A DNA stretch of 64,000 nt from positions 1 through 64,000 of the forward strand of contig JASEFS010000019.1 of assembly GCA_030018495.1 (NCBI GenBank). Direction: 5' to 3'. The position numbers and the translations under genes are program-made. The notes under the pieces are model-generated. The model did no database searches. It was not told the DNA's origin and saw nothing but the letters and a program-made list of their open reading frames with translations. Origin of the DNA: Deltaproteobacteria bacterium. GTDB taxonomy: Bacteria; Desulfobacterota; Desulfobaccia; Desulfobaccales; 0-14-0-80-60-11. Below are positions 57,041-64,000 of this stretch, one piece after another (within the stretch, counting starts at the first letter, position 1; each line of letters starts with the position of its first letter).

Positions 57041-58039
57041 ATGGAACGCGTCCTTCTCAGTCACGGGGCCGGCGGGCCGGAAATGGCGGAGTTGATCGAC
57101 CGGGTGTTTCTGACCTGCTACGCCGCTGACGATTATGTCCGCGACGACAGCTTTGCTTTGACCCTGGACGGCCGGCATATCGCGTTCACCACGGACTCCT
57201 TCGTGGTGGACCCGATTTTCTTCCCTGGCGGCGATATCGGGCGGCTGGCGGTGGCCGGCACGGTGAACGATCTCCTGACAGCCGGGGCGCGCCCCCTGGT
57301 GCTCTCCGCGTCTTTTATTCTGGAGGAGGGCCTGCCGGTGGAGACGCTCACCCGCATAGCCGCGTCCATGGCCCGGACGGCAAAGGAGAGCAACGTCGCC
57401 ATTGTGACCGGCGATACCAAGGTGGTGCCCAAGGGTTCGGCGGACAAAATATTTATAACCACCTCAGGAGTTGGGCAAATCATTCGGCCCGGAGTTTCCG
57501 GGGCCGCGCTCCAAGCGGGCGATCGCCTAATTCTCACCGGTTCTATAGGTGACCACGGCGCCGCGGTCATGCTGGCCCGGGAGGGGCTGTTGGATGGGGA
57601 GAACATTTTAAGCGATGCAGCCCCTCTAACCGAGTTGGTGCTGCGCCTGTTGGAAGCGGGCCTGGAAATTCATGCCATGCGGGACCCGACGAGGGGCGGG
57701 ATCGCCGCGGCTTTAAACGAAATGGCCCGGCAATCCGGGGTTTGCGTGGAAATCGTCGAATCTCAGGTTCCCGTGAAGCCGCCGGTCGCGGCGGCCTGCG
57801 AAGCCCTGGGGTTGGATGTGTTCCAGGTGGCCAACGAAGGCAAGATGCTCATTGCGGTGGCTTCTGAAGACGCGGACGCGGCCCTGGCTTTGGTGCGATC
57901 CTGCTGCTACGGCGCTGAGGCCCGGATCATCGGCCAGGTAAAGCCGGGGCCGGCCGGGCGGGTGCAGCTCAAGACGCTGATCGACACGACCAGGCTGATC
58001 GAGCCGCCCAGAGGCGAATTGCTGCCTCGCATTTGCTGA
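57041..58039 (+). CDS. hypE: HypE carbamoyl dehydratase
   Basis: 332 residues. HGAGG near the start, AVAGTVNDLLTAGARPL and GDTKVVPKG in the ATP-binding AIRS-fold, and the conserved C-terminal LLPRIC whose terminal Cys is thiocarbamoylated by HypF and dehydrated to thiocyanate. Starts 69 bases after hypD. The structural hydrogenase is not in the window. Confidence 0.95.
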   Translation: MERVLLSHGAGGPEMAELIDRVFLTCYAADDYVRDDSFALTLDGRHIAFTTDSFVVDPIFFPGGDIGRLAVAGTVNDLLTAGARPLVLSASFILEEGLPVETLTRIAASMARTAKESNVAIVTGDTKVVPKGSADKIFITTSGVGQIIRPGVSGAALQAGDRLILTGSIGDHGAAVMLAREGLLDGENILSDAAPLTELVLRLLEAGLEIHAMRDPTRGGIAAALNEMARQSGVCVEIVESQVPVKPPVAAACEALGLDVFQVANEGKMLIAVASEDADAALALVRSCCYGAEARIIGQVKPGPAGRVQLKTLIDTTRLIEPPRGELLPRIC

Positions 58040-58105
58040 GGCTTAAACGCGTATAGAAGTCTTGGCCCTTGCAAAAACCTGGAGTAATGATTAAAATAGT
58101 TTTGA

Positions 58106-58455
58106 GGGGGCGAAACGGCTTCGACGTAGATAGGGAACTTTAAGTTGCATGCCGAGGTCCTGTCCGCTCGTAAAACGGGTGGGAAAACCAATAAGTGCCG
58201 ACAATTACGGCTACGCTCTAGCCGCTTAAGGCTGGCATCCGGGAAGTCCTTGCCGGAAGGGAGCCCCGGGTGACGGAATTCCGGCAAAGCTGCCACGCAG
58301 GCCCATGGCTTGGCAGACTAAAACTTAAGGTGGGCTAGTCTTAGGGAATTCCGCCGGTGGAAGTCCTTACAGGCGAAGGCAATACGCCGGCTAAGCATGT
58401 AGAAGCTTAAAGGGAATATTTGCGGACGCGGGTTCGACTCCCGCCGCCTCCACCA
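58106..58455 (+). ncRNA. ssrA: Transfer-messenger RNA (tmRNA, SsrA)
   Basis: The 5' end GGGGGCG (58106-58112) pairs with the 3' acceptor CGCCTCC (58445-58451) with one G-U pair, and the genome encodes ACCA (58452-58455). The classic GGGGGCGAAACGGCTTCGAC start and the T-arm GGGTTCGACTCCCGCC are present. The tag frame runs from the resume codon at 58197 to TAA at 58227-58229 and reads ADNYGYALAA. Rescues stalled ribosomes. The 3' end is a common phage attachment site, and phage-like genes follow. Confidence 0.95.
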
Positions 58456-58475
58456 TTAAAGTTGTTGATATTATT

Positions 58476-58507
58476 AGCCGCGCTTTAGTGAAGTGCGGCT
58501 TTTTTTG
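58476..58507 (+). terminator. tmRNA terminator
   Basis: AGCCGCGCTT / AAGTGCGGCT stem (one G-U), 5-base loop, then seven Ts, 20 bases after the tmRNA 3' end. Confidence 0.85.
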
Positions 58508-58789
58508 CGTCCGTACACCGTCCGTAAACCTTCTCATAAGGATCCCTGTTCAGGTCAATCCTGGGCGGGGATTTTTTTCTTTTCCACTGCTTCTTCGCGG
58601 GCCTCATTACCTCCCGGGGGCGCCCCTCCCCGATAGAGTAACTCCACCGGAGGCCCGGCGAGGCCATCCTGCCTGCGGGGGTTCAACCCTACCTTCCACT
58701 TCCCCGGCCTCGTCCATTTTACGGCGGAGCGAAGAACGGGCCGGTTTCCCATGGCCAGCCCGCGGTCTGACCGGGGGCGATGTGGGACG

Positions 58790-58835
58790 CACCCCTCTTC
58801 CAGCACGGGGGACGGCTGGGGGAGGGGTGTTTTTT
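58790..58835 (+). terminator. Hairpin with T-run at the start of the phage-like region
   Basis: CACCCCTC (58790-58797) / GAGGGGTG (58822-58829) followed by TTTTTT. The loop is long (24 bases), so it may be an attenuator or phage regulatory hairpin. The preceding stretch 58508-58789 is very GC-rich; several frames are open but none has convincing coding features. Confidence 0.45.
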
Positions 58836-59007
58836 GTTGCCCCTTTTGCGGCTGAAAGGAGACGGCGATGCGGCGGATATTACGGGGTCTGCTGACGGCG
58901 GCGGGGGCCTGCTGCTGGTGCCCGCGCTGCTGGCGGAGGGAACAGCCAAGCTGTTCTGGTTTGGCATCCTGGGCCTGGATCGTCTCTACACCCTTTTGGA
59001 GGAGTGA
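58834..59007 (+). CDS. Possible small hydrophobic phage protein
   Basis: A frame ending at 59007 with sequence LLLVPALLAEGTAKLFWFGILGL and a TTG start after GGAGGGG gives about 57 residues with one membrane-like segment. It stops one base before the next gene's ATG, and GGAGGAG inside its last codons serves that gene. A competing ATG at 58868 in another frame has a good AAAGGAG but yields an implausible Cys/Trp-rich product. Start and reality are uncertain. Confidence 0.35.
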   Translation: MLPLLRLKGDGDAADITGSADGGGGLLLVPALLAEGTAKLFWFGILGLDRLYTLLEE

Positions 59008-59008
59008 A

Positions 59009-59098
59009 ATGGCTTACCTCAAGTTTTACGGCTTGTGGCTGGGCTTGACCGTCGCCCTCACGGCGGTGACGTCGTGGCTCATGAGGAAGTGCAGATGA
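59009..59098 (+). CDS. 29-residue single-helix membrane peptide
   Basis: Starts one base after the previous frame, with GGAGGAG upstream. Contains one hydrophobic helix (LWLGLTVALTAVTSWL) and a basic tail. Overlaps the next gene by ATGA. Typical of tiny coupled genes in phage early operons; function unknown. Confidence 0.45.
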   Translation: MAYLKFYGLWLGLTVALTAVTSWLMRKCR

Positions 59099-59298
59099 GG
59101 TGCAAGGAGGTGAGACTGGTGAAGGTCTGGAACGAGGAAGGGCAAAGGGAACAGCGGGAACTGCCCCCGCAGCGGATTTGCGCCTGGTGCGGCTGCCGCC
59201 TGCCGGACAGGGGCAGGCCCGAGCTCCCCCCGGGCAAGGTGTCCCACGGCATTTGCCAGCCCTGCGTCGGGGAAAACTTCAAAGACCTGGAGGGATAA
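59095..59298 (+). CDS. Small phage protein with CxxC zinc knuckles
   Basis: 67 residues from ATG 59095 (overlaps previous stop). ICAWCGCRL and HGICQPC form a C-x2-C ... C-x2-C pair suggestive of a zinc ribbon. Basic and soluble. Found at the head of a closely packed plus-strand run of probable phage genes. No specific family assigned. Confidence 0.65.
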   Translation: MRCKEVRLVKVWNEEGQREQRELPPQRICAWCGCRLPDRGRPELPPGKVSHGICQPCVGENFKDLEG

Positions 59299-59299
59299 G

Positions 59300-59911
59300 A
59301 TGGAAGTCCGTTTTGAGCGTAAGCGGGGCTGCGGCTTCCGCAAGCCCGGCGGCCTGTACCTGGTGGCCCCGGGCGACGCAGAGCCTTGCTGCAAGCTCCC
59401 CCTGAAACTGGACGTGTGCCCCACCTGCCACGCCGGCGTCAAGCCCACCCGGGGGTGGACCTGGGTGGACGGGGACGCCCTGCTGGGGCATATCACCTGC
59501 CAAGACGATTACAAGGACGGCAGGTGCCCCGCCTCCCGACCCATGGGCCGGGTGGGGCTCCTATGGGTAGGGGAGAAGTTTTACCCCACCCCCGCCGACT
59601 TCAACCGGGAGGCTGCCGACCTGGGCATCTCCCGGCGCATTCCGGCCCTCCCCAAAGGCTTCAGTCTCGGGGAGACCTGGGTCTTCCTGGCCCACCGCAA
59701 GGCCGTCTACTTGGGCCATTCCGGCCTTGCCTCCGAGTATGGCGGGCCGGAAGAACATTTCTATGCCCCCGCCATCTTCCGCATCTTCAAACCCGCCGCA
59801 GTTGAGTACGTTGTCCGGGGGGATGAGACCCCGGAGCAACTCCAAAGGCTCATCGACCGGGGCATCACCCCGGTCAAGGTGGTTCCCGCCGAAGAGGCGG
59901 AGGCCGCATAA
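59300..59911 (+). CDS. Phage protein of unknown function
   Basis: 203 residues, soluble. Cys-containing N-terminal half (PCCKLPLKLDVCPTCHAGVK, CQDDYKDGRC) and a C-terminal half with mixed alpha/beta prediction. ATG one base after the previous stop; AGGGAT-type ribosome site (GGAGGGATAAG). I do not recognise it. The tight spacing, plus-strand packing and higher GC match the flanking phage-like genes. Confidence 0.75.
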   Translation: MEVRFERKRGCGFRKPGGLYLVAPGDAEPCCKLPLKLDVCPTCHAGVKPTRGWTWVDGDALLGHITCQDDYKDGRCPASRPMGRVGLLWVGEKFYPTPADFNREAADLGISRRIPALPKGFSLGETWVFLAHRKAVYLGHSGLASEYGGPEEHFYAPAIFRIFKPAAVEYVVRGDETPEQLQRLIDRGITPVKVVPAEEAEAA

Positions 59912-59932
59912 CCCATCACAGGAGGATATTCC

Positions 59933-60112
59933 ATGCCCGACTTTGCCGTTGAAGTCAAATTTAAGAGCATCTACGGCCCCTTCACTTACCCCGACCCCGC
60001 CATGTTGAAGCAGGACTTCCTGGCCGGCAAGCTCCCCCTGACCCCGGCAAACGCCATCATCGAGGACAACCTGACGGGCATCACCGTCAAGGAAGTGAAG
60101 CCGGAAAAGTAA
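59933..60112 (+). CDS. 59-residue phage protein of unknown function
   Basis: Strong AGGAGG before ATG 59933. Soluble, no Cys; segment IYGPFTYPDPAMLKQDFLAG then TPANAIIEDNLTGITVKEV. Lies between the 203-residue gene and the nuclease gene. No family recognised. Confidence 0.7.
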   Translation: MPDFAVEVKFKSIYGPFTYPDPAMLKQDFLAGKLPLTPANAIIEDNLTGITVKEVKPEK

Positions 60113-60116
60113 GACC

Positions 60117-60659
60117 TTGAATTATCCGAGCGTGACCCAGGTCCTTAAACCTTTTGCCGACTTCTCCCCGGTTCCGCCCGAGGTCCTGGACGCGGCCGCG
60201 GAGCGGGGCCAGGAGGTCCACCGCCTTTGCCACCTGCACGCCAAGGGGCTGTGGGTGGACGAGGTGGCGCCGGAGTGCGCCGGCTATTTCGCGTCGTTCC
60301 AGGGCTGGTTCGACGCGTACGTGGAAAGGGTCTGGCTGGTGGAGGAACGGCTGGTGTGCGAAGTCCTGGGATTCACCGGCGAGCCGGACCTGGTGGTCAC
60401 GCTCCGGGGGGACGCCCGGCCGTCGGTCTGGGACCTGAAGACTCCCCGGGCCAGCGCCCCGACGTGGCGGGTGCAGGTGTCGGCTTACCGGTACCTTGCC
60501 CGCAAAGCCGGATACGACATCCTCCGGATGGGGTGCTTAAGGCTGTCGCCGACCGGGGGGGCGCCCATTCTGGAGGAATACACGCAAACCGTGGAGAGGG
60601 ACTTTGCCGTGTTTCTCTCCGCCCTGAATTGCTGGAGGTTTTTCCATGATCGAGATTGA
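60117..60659 (+). CDS. PD-(D/E)XK-family exonuclease-like protein
   Basis: 180 residues. Core GEPDLVV (about 88-94), VWDLKTP (D-x-K at about 106-108) and QVSAYRYLARKAG match the RecB/Cas4-type nuclease fold, with EVHRLCH near the N-terminus as the first-helix His/Glu site. Likely the 5'-3' exonuclease partner of the annealase encoded downstream. TTG start, overlapping the next gene by 14 bases. GC content higher than the host genes. Confidence 0.75.
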   Translation: MNYPSVTQVLKPFADFSPVPPEVLDAAAERGQEVHRLCHLHAKGLWVDEVAPECAGYFASFQGWFDAYVERVWLVEERLVCEVLGFTGEPDLVVTLRGDARPSVWDLKTPRASAPTWRVQVSAYRYLARKAGYDILRMGCLRLSPTGGAPILEEYTQTVERDFAVFLSALNCWRFFHDRD

Positions 60660-61377
60660 TTTCGCCGCGGCCCTGGAACCGCAGCCCCAGGAGCTGGATA
60701 TCGTGGAGCCGGACCTGCCGGAGGCGGCAGAGTTCGACACGCAGCGGGCATTGGCCCACGTCCTGCGGTTTGAGCAGGAGATCAAGCTGCTGGTGGCCAG
60801 GTCCAAGACCCTGACCGTGATCCAGAACGACGAAGCGCGGGACCTGGCCGCGGAATGGGGAGCCCAGGCCAAGAAACTATACAAGCGGCTGGAGGAGCTG
60901 CGCCACCACTACGTCGACCCCCACAACAAGTATCTGCGGGAGGTCAACAACTTTTTCAAGAAGTTCACCGACCCCCTGCAGGCCATTGAAAAGAGCATGG
61001 GGCGGCTGCTGGCGGCCTACCGGAAACTCCAGGAGAACGAGCGCCGGCGCAAAGCGGCGGAGCAGGAGGCGGAGGCCCGAAGGCTCCAGGAGCAGTTGGA
61101 AGCCGAGGCCCAGGCGGCGGCAGCCGAAGGCAAGCCTTACGAACCGGTGACGGTGGTCGCGCCGCTGGTGACCGAGGTGCCGAAAGTCACCCGGACCGCG
61201 GAGGGCAGCGCCCAGCAGCGGAAGCGCTGGGTGGGGCGCATCGTCAACCCCGAACTCGTGCCCCGGGAATACTGCGAGCCGAGCCAGAAGCTGATCAACC
61301 AGGCGGTCAGGGCCGGCGTGCGGGAGATTCCGGGCTGCGTCATCGAAGAGGAATACGAAACCGGATTCCGAGTATAG
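60646..61377 (+). CDS. Coiled-coil phage protein associated with recombination genes
   Basis: 243 residues. Central long coiled coil (about 95-170; Glu/Arg/Ala-rich KLQENERRRKAAEQEAEARR) and a C-terminal REYCEPSQKLINQAVRAGVR segment with a terminal hydrophobic strand, a pattern seen in phage proteins beside RecT-type annealases. Overlaps the nuclease gene. Function unknown. Confidence 0.7.
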   Translation: MIEIDFAAALEPQPQELDIVEPDLPEAAEFDTQRALAHVLRFEQEIKLLVARSKTLTVIQNDEARDLAAEWGAQAKKLYKRLEELRHHYVDPHNKYLREVNNFFKKFTDPLQAIEKSMGRLLAAYRKLQENERRRKAAEQEAEARRLQEQLEAEAQAAAAEGKPYEPVTVVAPLVTEVPKVTRTAEGSAQQRKRWVGRIVNPELVPREYCEPSQKLINQAVRAGVREIPGCVIEEEYETGFRV

Positions 61378-61386
61378 GAGGGAATT

Positions 61387-62553
61387 ATGAGCAGCAATCT
61401 GCCGCAACAGCCGCAGCACAAGATGGTGGTCTACAAGGCCAAGGACGGCCAGGAGGTCCAGCTTTCCATCGACATCGTGCGCAACTACCTGGTGACCGGC
61501 AGAAAAGAGCTGGTCACCGTGCAGGAGTTCGTCTACTTCATGGGGATTTGCAAGAGCCGGGGGCTGAACCCCTTTGCCAGGGACTGCTACCTGATCAAGT
61601 ACACCGAAAGCGACCCCGCGGCCATCGTCACGTCCATCGACTTTTACCGCTCCCGGGCCCGGGCCCAGGCCGACTGCACCGGATGGGAAAAGGGCGTGGT
61701 CTGCCGCAACGAAAAAACCGGCGAGCTGCGCTATTCCAAGGGCCTGGTGCTCCCCGATGAGAAGCTGGTGGGCGGCTGGTTCAGGGCCACGCCCAAAGGC
61801 TGGGACGTGCCCTTCGAGCTGGAAGTCAACCTGGAGGGCTACATCAAGCGGACCAGGGACGGCAAAATCACCCAGTTCTGGACCGAAGCCAAACAGCCCA
61901 CCATGATCGCCAAGGTGGCGGAGTCCCAGGGTTTGCGGACGCTCTGGCCGGACGAGTTCCGGGGCACCATCACCGCAGAGGAGGCCAGCCTGCAGCTGGA
62001 CAACTTTGAGACCATTGACGTCGAGACCCTCAAGGCGGGGGAGGCGCCGGAGCCGCCGCCGGACACCTCAGAGTTCGACCTGCTGGTGGAGGAGATGAAT
62101 CTCTCGCCGGAGCGCCTGGACCGCCTGGTGAGGTTCGTGGCGGAGTGCGCCGCGGCCAACAGCCGGAAGTCGATGGCTGCCGTAACCCCGGCGGACATCA
62201 AGGTGCGGGCGGCGGCCAATTTCGGGGCCTTCTGGCAGGCCTTCGAAGCCTGGGAGAAGCGCGGGGAAGGGCTACAAAGCCCTGCGCCGGAAGAAGAGCC
62301 GACGGCGAAGCAGGCCCCGCCTGAGGCCGGCCAGGAAGAATCAGCGCCCCCGGAAGCTCCTTCACCCGAGGAGCTGAAGGCGAAGCTCAAGGCCGTTTAC
62401 GACCTGGCGGTGAAGAAGCAGATCGTGGGCCAGGTCATGGAGCAGTTCAGGATGAACCAGTGGGACGACTTCCTGGCCTTCCCGGAGATGCTGCCCACGC
62501 TGGAGGCTTTTGTGCACCAGTATGAAGCGCCAAAGGGCAAGGGCAAGAGATAG
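61387..62553 (+). CDS. Bet/RecT-family single-strand annealing protein
   Basis: 388 residues. Bet/RecT core about 25-200: VQEFVYFMGICKSRGLNPFARDCY, VTSIDFYRSRA, and the TEAKQPTMIAKVAESQGLR segment are typical of the phage recombination protein Bet family. The C-terminal third is acidic/Pro-rich linker plus a tail helix and may bind SSB-type partners. AGGAGG before ATG. Works with the PD-(D/E)XK nuclease for phage recombination. Confidence 0.88.
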   Translation: MSSNLPQQPQHKMVVYKAKDGQEVQLSIDIVRNYLVTGRKELVTVQEFVYFMGICKSRGLNPFARDCYLIKYTESDPAAIVTSIDFYRSRARAQADCTGWEKGVVCRNEKTGELRYSKGLVLPDEKLVGGWFRATPKGWDVPFELEVNLEGYIKRTRDGKITQFWTEAKQPTMIAKVAESQGLRTLWPDEFRGTITAEEASLQLDNFETIDVETLKAGEAPEPPPDTSEFDLLVEEMNLSPERLDRLVRFVAECAAANSRKSMAAVTPADIKVRAAANFGAFWQAFEAWEKRGEGLQSPAPEEEPTAKQAPPEAGQEESAPPEAPSPEELKAKLKAVYDLAVKKQIVGQVMEQFRMNQWDDFLAFPEMLPTLEAFVHQYEAPKGKGKR

Positions 62554-62562
62554 GGGGGGAGG

Positions 62563-62727
62563 ATGCCTGTCTGTCCGTTTGTCGACCGCAACTGCACGGC
62601 AGCCTGCAAGGCTTACCTAGCCAGGGACGGCCGGGATTTATGCGGGGTGATTTCCGCCATCCTGCACCTCGGGAAACAGCTGCGCGAACTCACCCAGGCG
62701 TACCTGTGCAATTCGAAGGAAAGCTGA
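62563..62727 (+). CDS. 54-residue Cys-containing phage protein
   Basis: GGGGGAGG before ATG 62563. Cysteines in VCPF, NCTAACKAY, LCGVI and LCNS. Soluble. Sits in a run of small overlapping plus genes. No family recognised. Confidence 0.6.
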   Translation: MPVCPFVDRNCTAACKAYLARDGRDLCGVISAILHLGKQLRELTQAYLCNSKES

Positions 62728-62728
62728 C

Positions 62729-62950
62729 ATGACTCTGACCAAGGTTTACGGCCCTGACGGCGAGAAGGTTGTCTCGGAGCAACCGATAGCGCTGGCGTCC
62801 CTGCCCCTGCTGGACGCGGAGCGGGCCAACGCCGTGCTCCAGGAGGCGGCGGAGCTGGCGGGGAACTGCGGCAGCGGCTGCGCCAAGTGCCCGGTGCGGT
62901 CGCTGTTGGAGTCCCTGGACCTCAGGTTCGAACAAAGGGTGCCGGCATGA
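62729..62950 (+). CDS. 73-residue phage protein with Cys cluster
   Basis: GAAGGA ribosome site. NCGSGCAKCPV gives a C-x3-C-x2-C cluster near residue 47. Starts one base after the previous stop and overlaps the next ATG by four bases. Function unknown. Confidence 0.6.
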   Translation: MTLTKVYGPDGEKVVSEQPIALASLPLLDAERANAVLQEAAELAGNCGSGCAKCPVRSLLESLDLRFEQRVPA

Positions 62951-63240
62951 GGCGGCTGGTTCTCGCGGCCCTGGTCATGCTGGTGCTGATGCCGTCCCTT
63001 CGGACGGCGGCGGAAACGCTCAGGCCTTTGACCCGGGGGGACTGCCAGGTAATGGAAGAGCACCTGCGGAGCCGGGGCCATGAGGTGCGGGTGGAGACCG
63101 GCGAGCTGGCGGCGGCGGAAGGGGTCCTCTGGGCCGTGCTCGTCTGCCGCACCCGCGAGGGCGCGGTTTTCACCTGGGCCTACCCCCTGGGGCCGCTGGA
63201 GGGCAACTTCCTGACGGGCCCTGGCAAGAGGTCGAAATGA
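62947..63240 (+). CDS. Small secreted phage-region protein
   Basis: 97 residues. Hydrophobic signal (about 1-22), then a soluble part with two cysteines (DCQVMEEH, VCRTREG). ATGA overlap with the previous gene. Could be an envelope-acting prophage product; function unknown. Confidence 0.6.
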   Translation: MRRLVLAALVMLVLMPSLRTAAETLRPLTRGDCQVMEEHLRSRGHEVRVETGELAAAEGVLWAVLVCRTREGAVFTWAYPLGPLEGNFLTGPGKRSK

Positions 63241-63374
63241 CCTGGGTCTGGATATTGGCGGCTTTGTTTGCGGGCGCGGCCATGGGAATGCTGGCGGTTT
63301 GCCTGGTGCGAAGCGGTTGCAAAATCGAAGCTCCGAAGAAATCAATGTTCAAAGGGGAGGGGCAGAATGGGTAG
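63237..63374 (+). CDS. 45-residue membrane protein
   Basis: ATGA overlap with the preceding stop. One membrane helix (VWILAALFAGAAMGMLAVCL) then a short basic tail; overlaps the next gene's start by eight bases. Unknown function. Confidence 0.55.
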   Translation: MTWVWILAALFAGAAMGMLAVCLVRSGCKIEAPKKSMFKGEGQNG

Positions 63375-64000
63375 AGCCTGGGGGAGGCTGTACACGGGCA
63401 CGCGTCATCATCGGAAAATTCGTGTCCTCCGGCAAAGATGTCCCGATTCCTGGTGGATATTATACCCGCTTTTGGAGATGGCCTTTGAGACGGACGACGA
63501 AGGCTTGGTTTACCTGGACCAGGACCTGCCCTATACGCCGCAGGAGTTGGCTGAAGAAGTCGGAATGGCCGACGTCGAACTGCTCAGTAGGACCCTGCAG
63601 GTGATGGCCGACCTGAAGCTCCTGAGTTTGGAGGACGGTTTTGTCCGATTTCTGTCCTACAATGAGCGCCAATACAAGTCAGACGCTTCCGGTCTGACCG
63701 ACCGGGTGGAGCGTTGTCGTCAGAAACAAGTTGGTAACGGTTCGGAAACGATGTTGAAACGGGTTGGTAACGGTTCGGTAACACCAGATACAGAAACAGA
63801 AACAGAAACAGAAACAGATACTAGTACCTCCCTACGGGAGGTAGTCGTCGGACAAGCCGACGACCCCCTTTTGCCAGAGGTTCTTAGTGATAACGGCAAA
63901 GGCAAAAGAAGGCGCAAGCCAGCATCTTTCACGCCGAACGACCTTGGCAGGCTCTGGAACGAGGTGGCCCACCCAGCCATGCCCCGGGTCATCCTGCCCT
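63367..64000 (+). CDS. Phage replication initiation/replisome organiser protein, partial
   Basis: Open from ATG 63367 (GGGGAGGGG upstream) through the window end, at least 211 residues with no stop. N-terminal winged-helix-type region (SWWILYPLLEMAFETDDEG; TPQELAEEVGMADVELLSR), then a Thr/Glu-rich linker made by ACAGAA repeats (63790-63819), then PASFTPNDLGRLWNEVAHPAMP. Phage replication organisers commonly have this layout. Direct repeats inside the gene (63730-63778) could be iterons. The 3' end is outside the window. Confidence 0.7.
   Translation, partial: MGRAWGRLYTGTRHHRKIRVLRQRCPDSWWILYPLLEMAFETDDEGLVYLDQDLPYTPQELAEEVGMADVELLSRTLQVMADLKLLSLEDGFVRFLSYNERQYKSDASGLTDRVERCRQKQVGNGSETMLKRVGNGSVTPDTETETETETDTSTSLREVVVGQADDPLLPEVLSDNGKGKRRRKPASFTPNDLGRLWNEVAHPAMPRVILP
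63730..63778. repeat. Two direct repeats GTTGGTAACGGTTCGG in the replication gene
   Basis: Copies at 63730-63745 and 63763-63778, starts 33 bases apart (in phase with codons). In lambda-type phages the replication origin lies in the initiator gene as iterons; these may be that, or just coding-sequence duplication. Hexamer ACAGAA repeats follow. Confidence 0.4.

Noticed and set aside
58508-58789. Several open frames on both strands in the GC-rich stretch after the tmRNA
   Set aside because: Low-complexity Arg/Gly/Pro-rich translations and no ribosome sites; no integrase or other phage motif could be recognised.
58868-59008. ATG 58868 with excellent AAAGGAG as a gene start
   Set aside because: The frame gives a Cys/Trp/Arg-rich implausible product before joining the 29-residue membrane peptide; the alternative frame in the same place looks more protein-like. 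Left unresolved.

Overview
The window is GC-rich, densely coded bacterial chromosome. The gene set points to an anaerobic sulfate-reducing or syntrophic member of the former Deltaproteobacteria (Desulfobacca/Syntrophobacter-like): transcarboxylase-type biotin enzymes, multihaem cytochromes c, several SLC13- and TauE-type anion transporters, PF09608/TIGR02186 protein next to TauE, HpnN-like exporter and NiFe-hydrogenase maturation genes. The organism is inferred from gene content, not proven.

Layout. (1) 10-3913, minus strand: methylmalonyl-CoA/pyruvate carboxyltransferase-type operon (12S-like subunit, tiny accessory subunit, 5S-like subunit whose biotin end is cut or frameshifted), with a thioesterase divergent from it. 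(2) 5170-36097: a roughly 31-kb accessory supercluster built from repeated modules. It holds four paralogous PEP-synthase-like proteins (ATP-grasp + phosphohistidine domain + unrecognised C-terminal domain, no PEP-binding barrel), two Cache-PAS histidine kinases, two receiver-only response regulators, three Usp proteins, two TauE permeases, three ArsB/NhaD-like permeases with an extracytoplasmic N-domain, one DASS-type permease, a CBS protein and a beta-carbonic anhydrase. PEPS-like, kinase and regulator genes occur in the same order in two independent operons on opposite strands. This is my candidate for an undescribed system. A group II intron remnant and a palindrome-rich island interrupt it near 11 kb. 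(3) 36284-43634: methyltransferase, dihaem cytochrome, HpnN/HpnM-like exporter pair and small Cys-rich proteins. (4) 43726-46934, minus: octahaem lipoprotein, trihaem membrane cytochrome, cytochrome b and a CMD-family protein, forming a likely quinone-periplasm redox module. (5) 47181-53214: CHASE2 nucleotide cyclase, SH3/M48 pair, a helical protein and class II photolyase. (6) 53352-58039: hypF-hypC-hypD-hypE. (7) 58106-58455: tmRNA. (8) From about 58.8 kb to the window end: left end of a probable prophage with many overlapping small genes, a PD-(D/E)XK nuclease, Bet/RecT annealase and a replication protein that runs off the window.

How the parts may work together (inference): the supercluster looks like anion uptake or export (sulfate, sulfite or carboxylates) coupled to a sensor kinase relay and to ATP-dependent histidine-phosphotransfer proteins, with Usp and CBS proteins as nucleotide-sensing partners. 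A perfect sigma-54 (-24/-12) promoter precedes one TauE module. No similarity searches were possible; family calls rest on motifs read in the translations.
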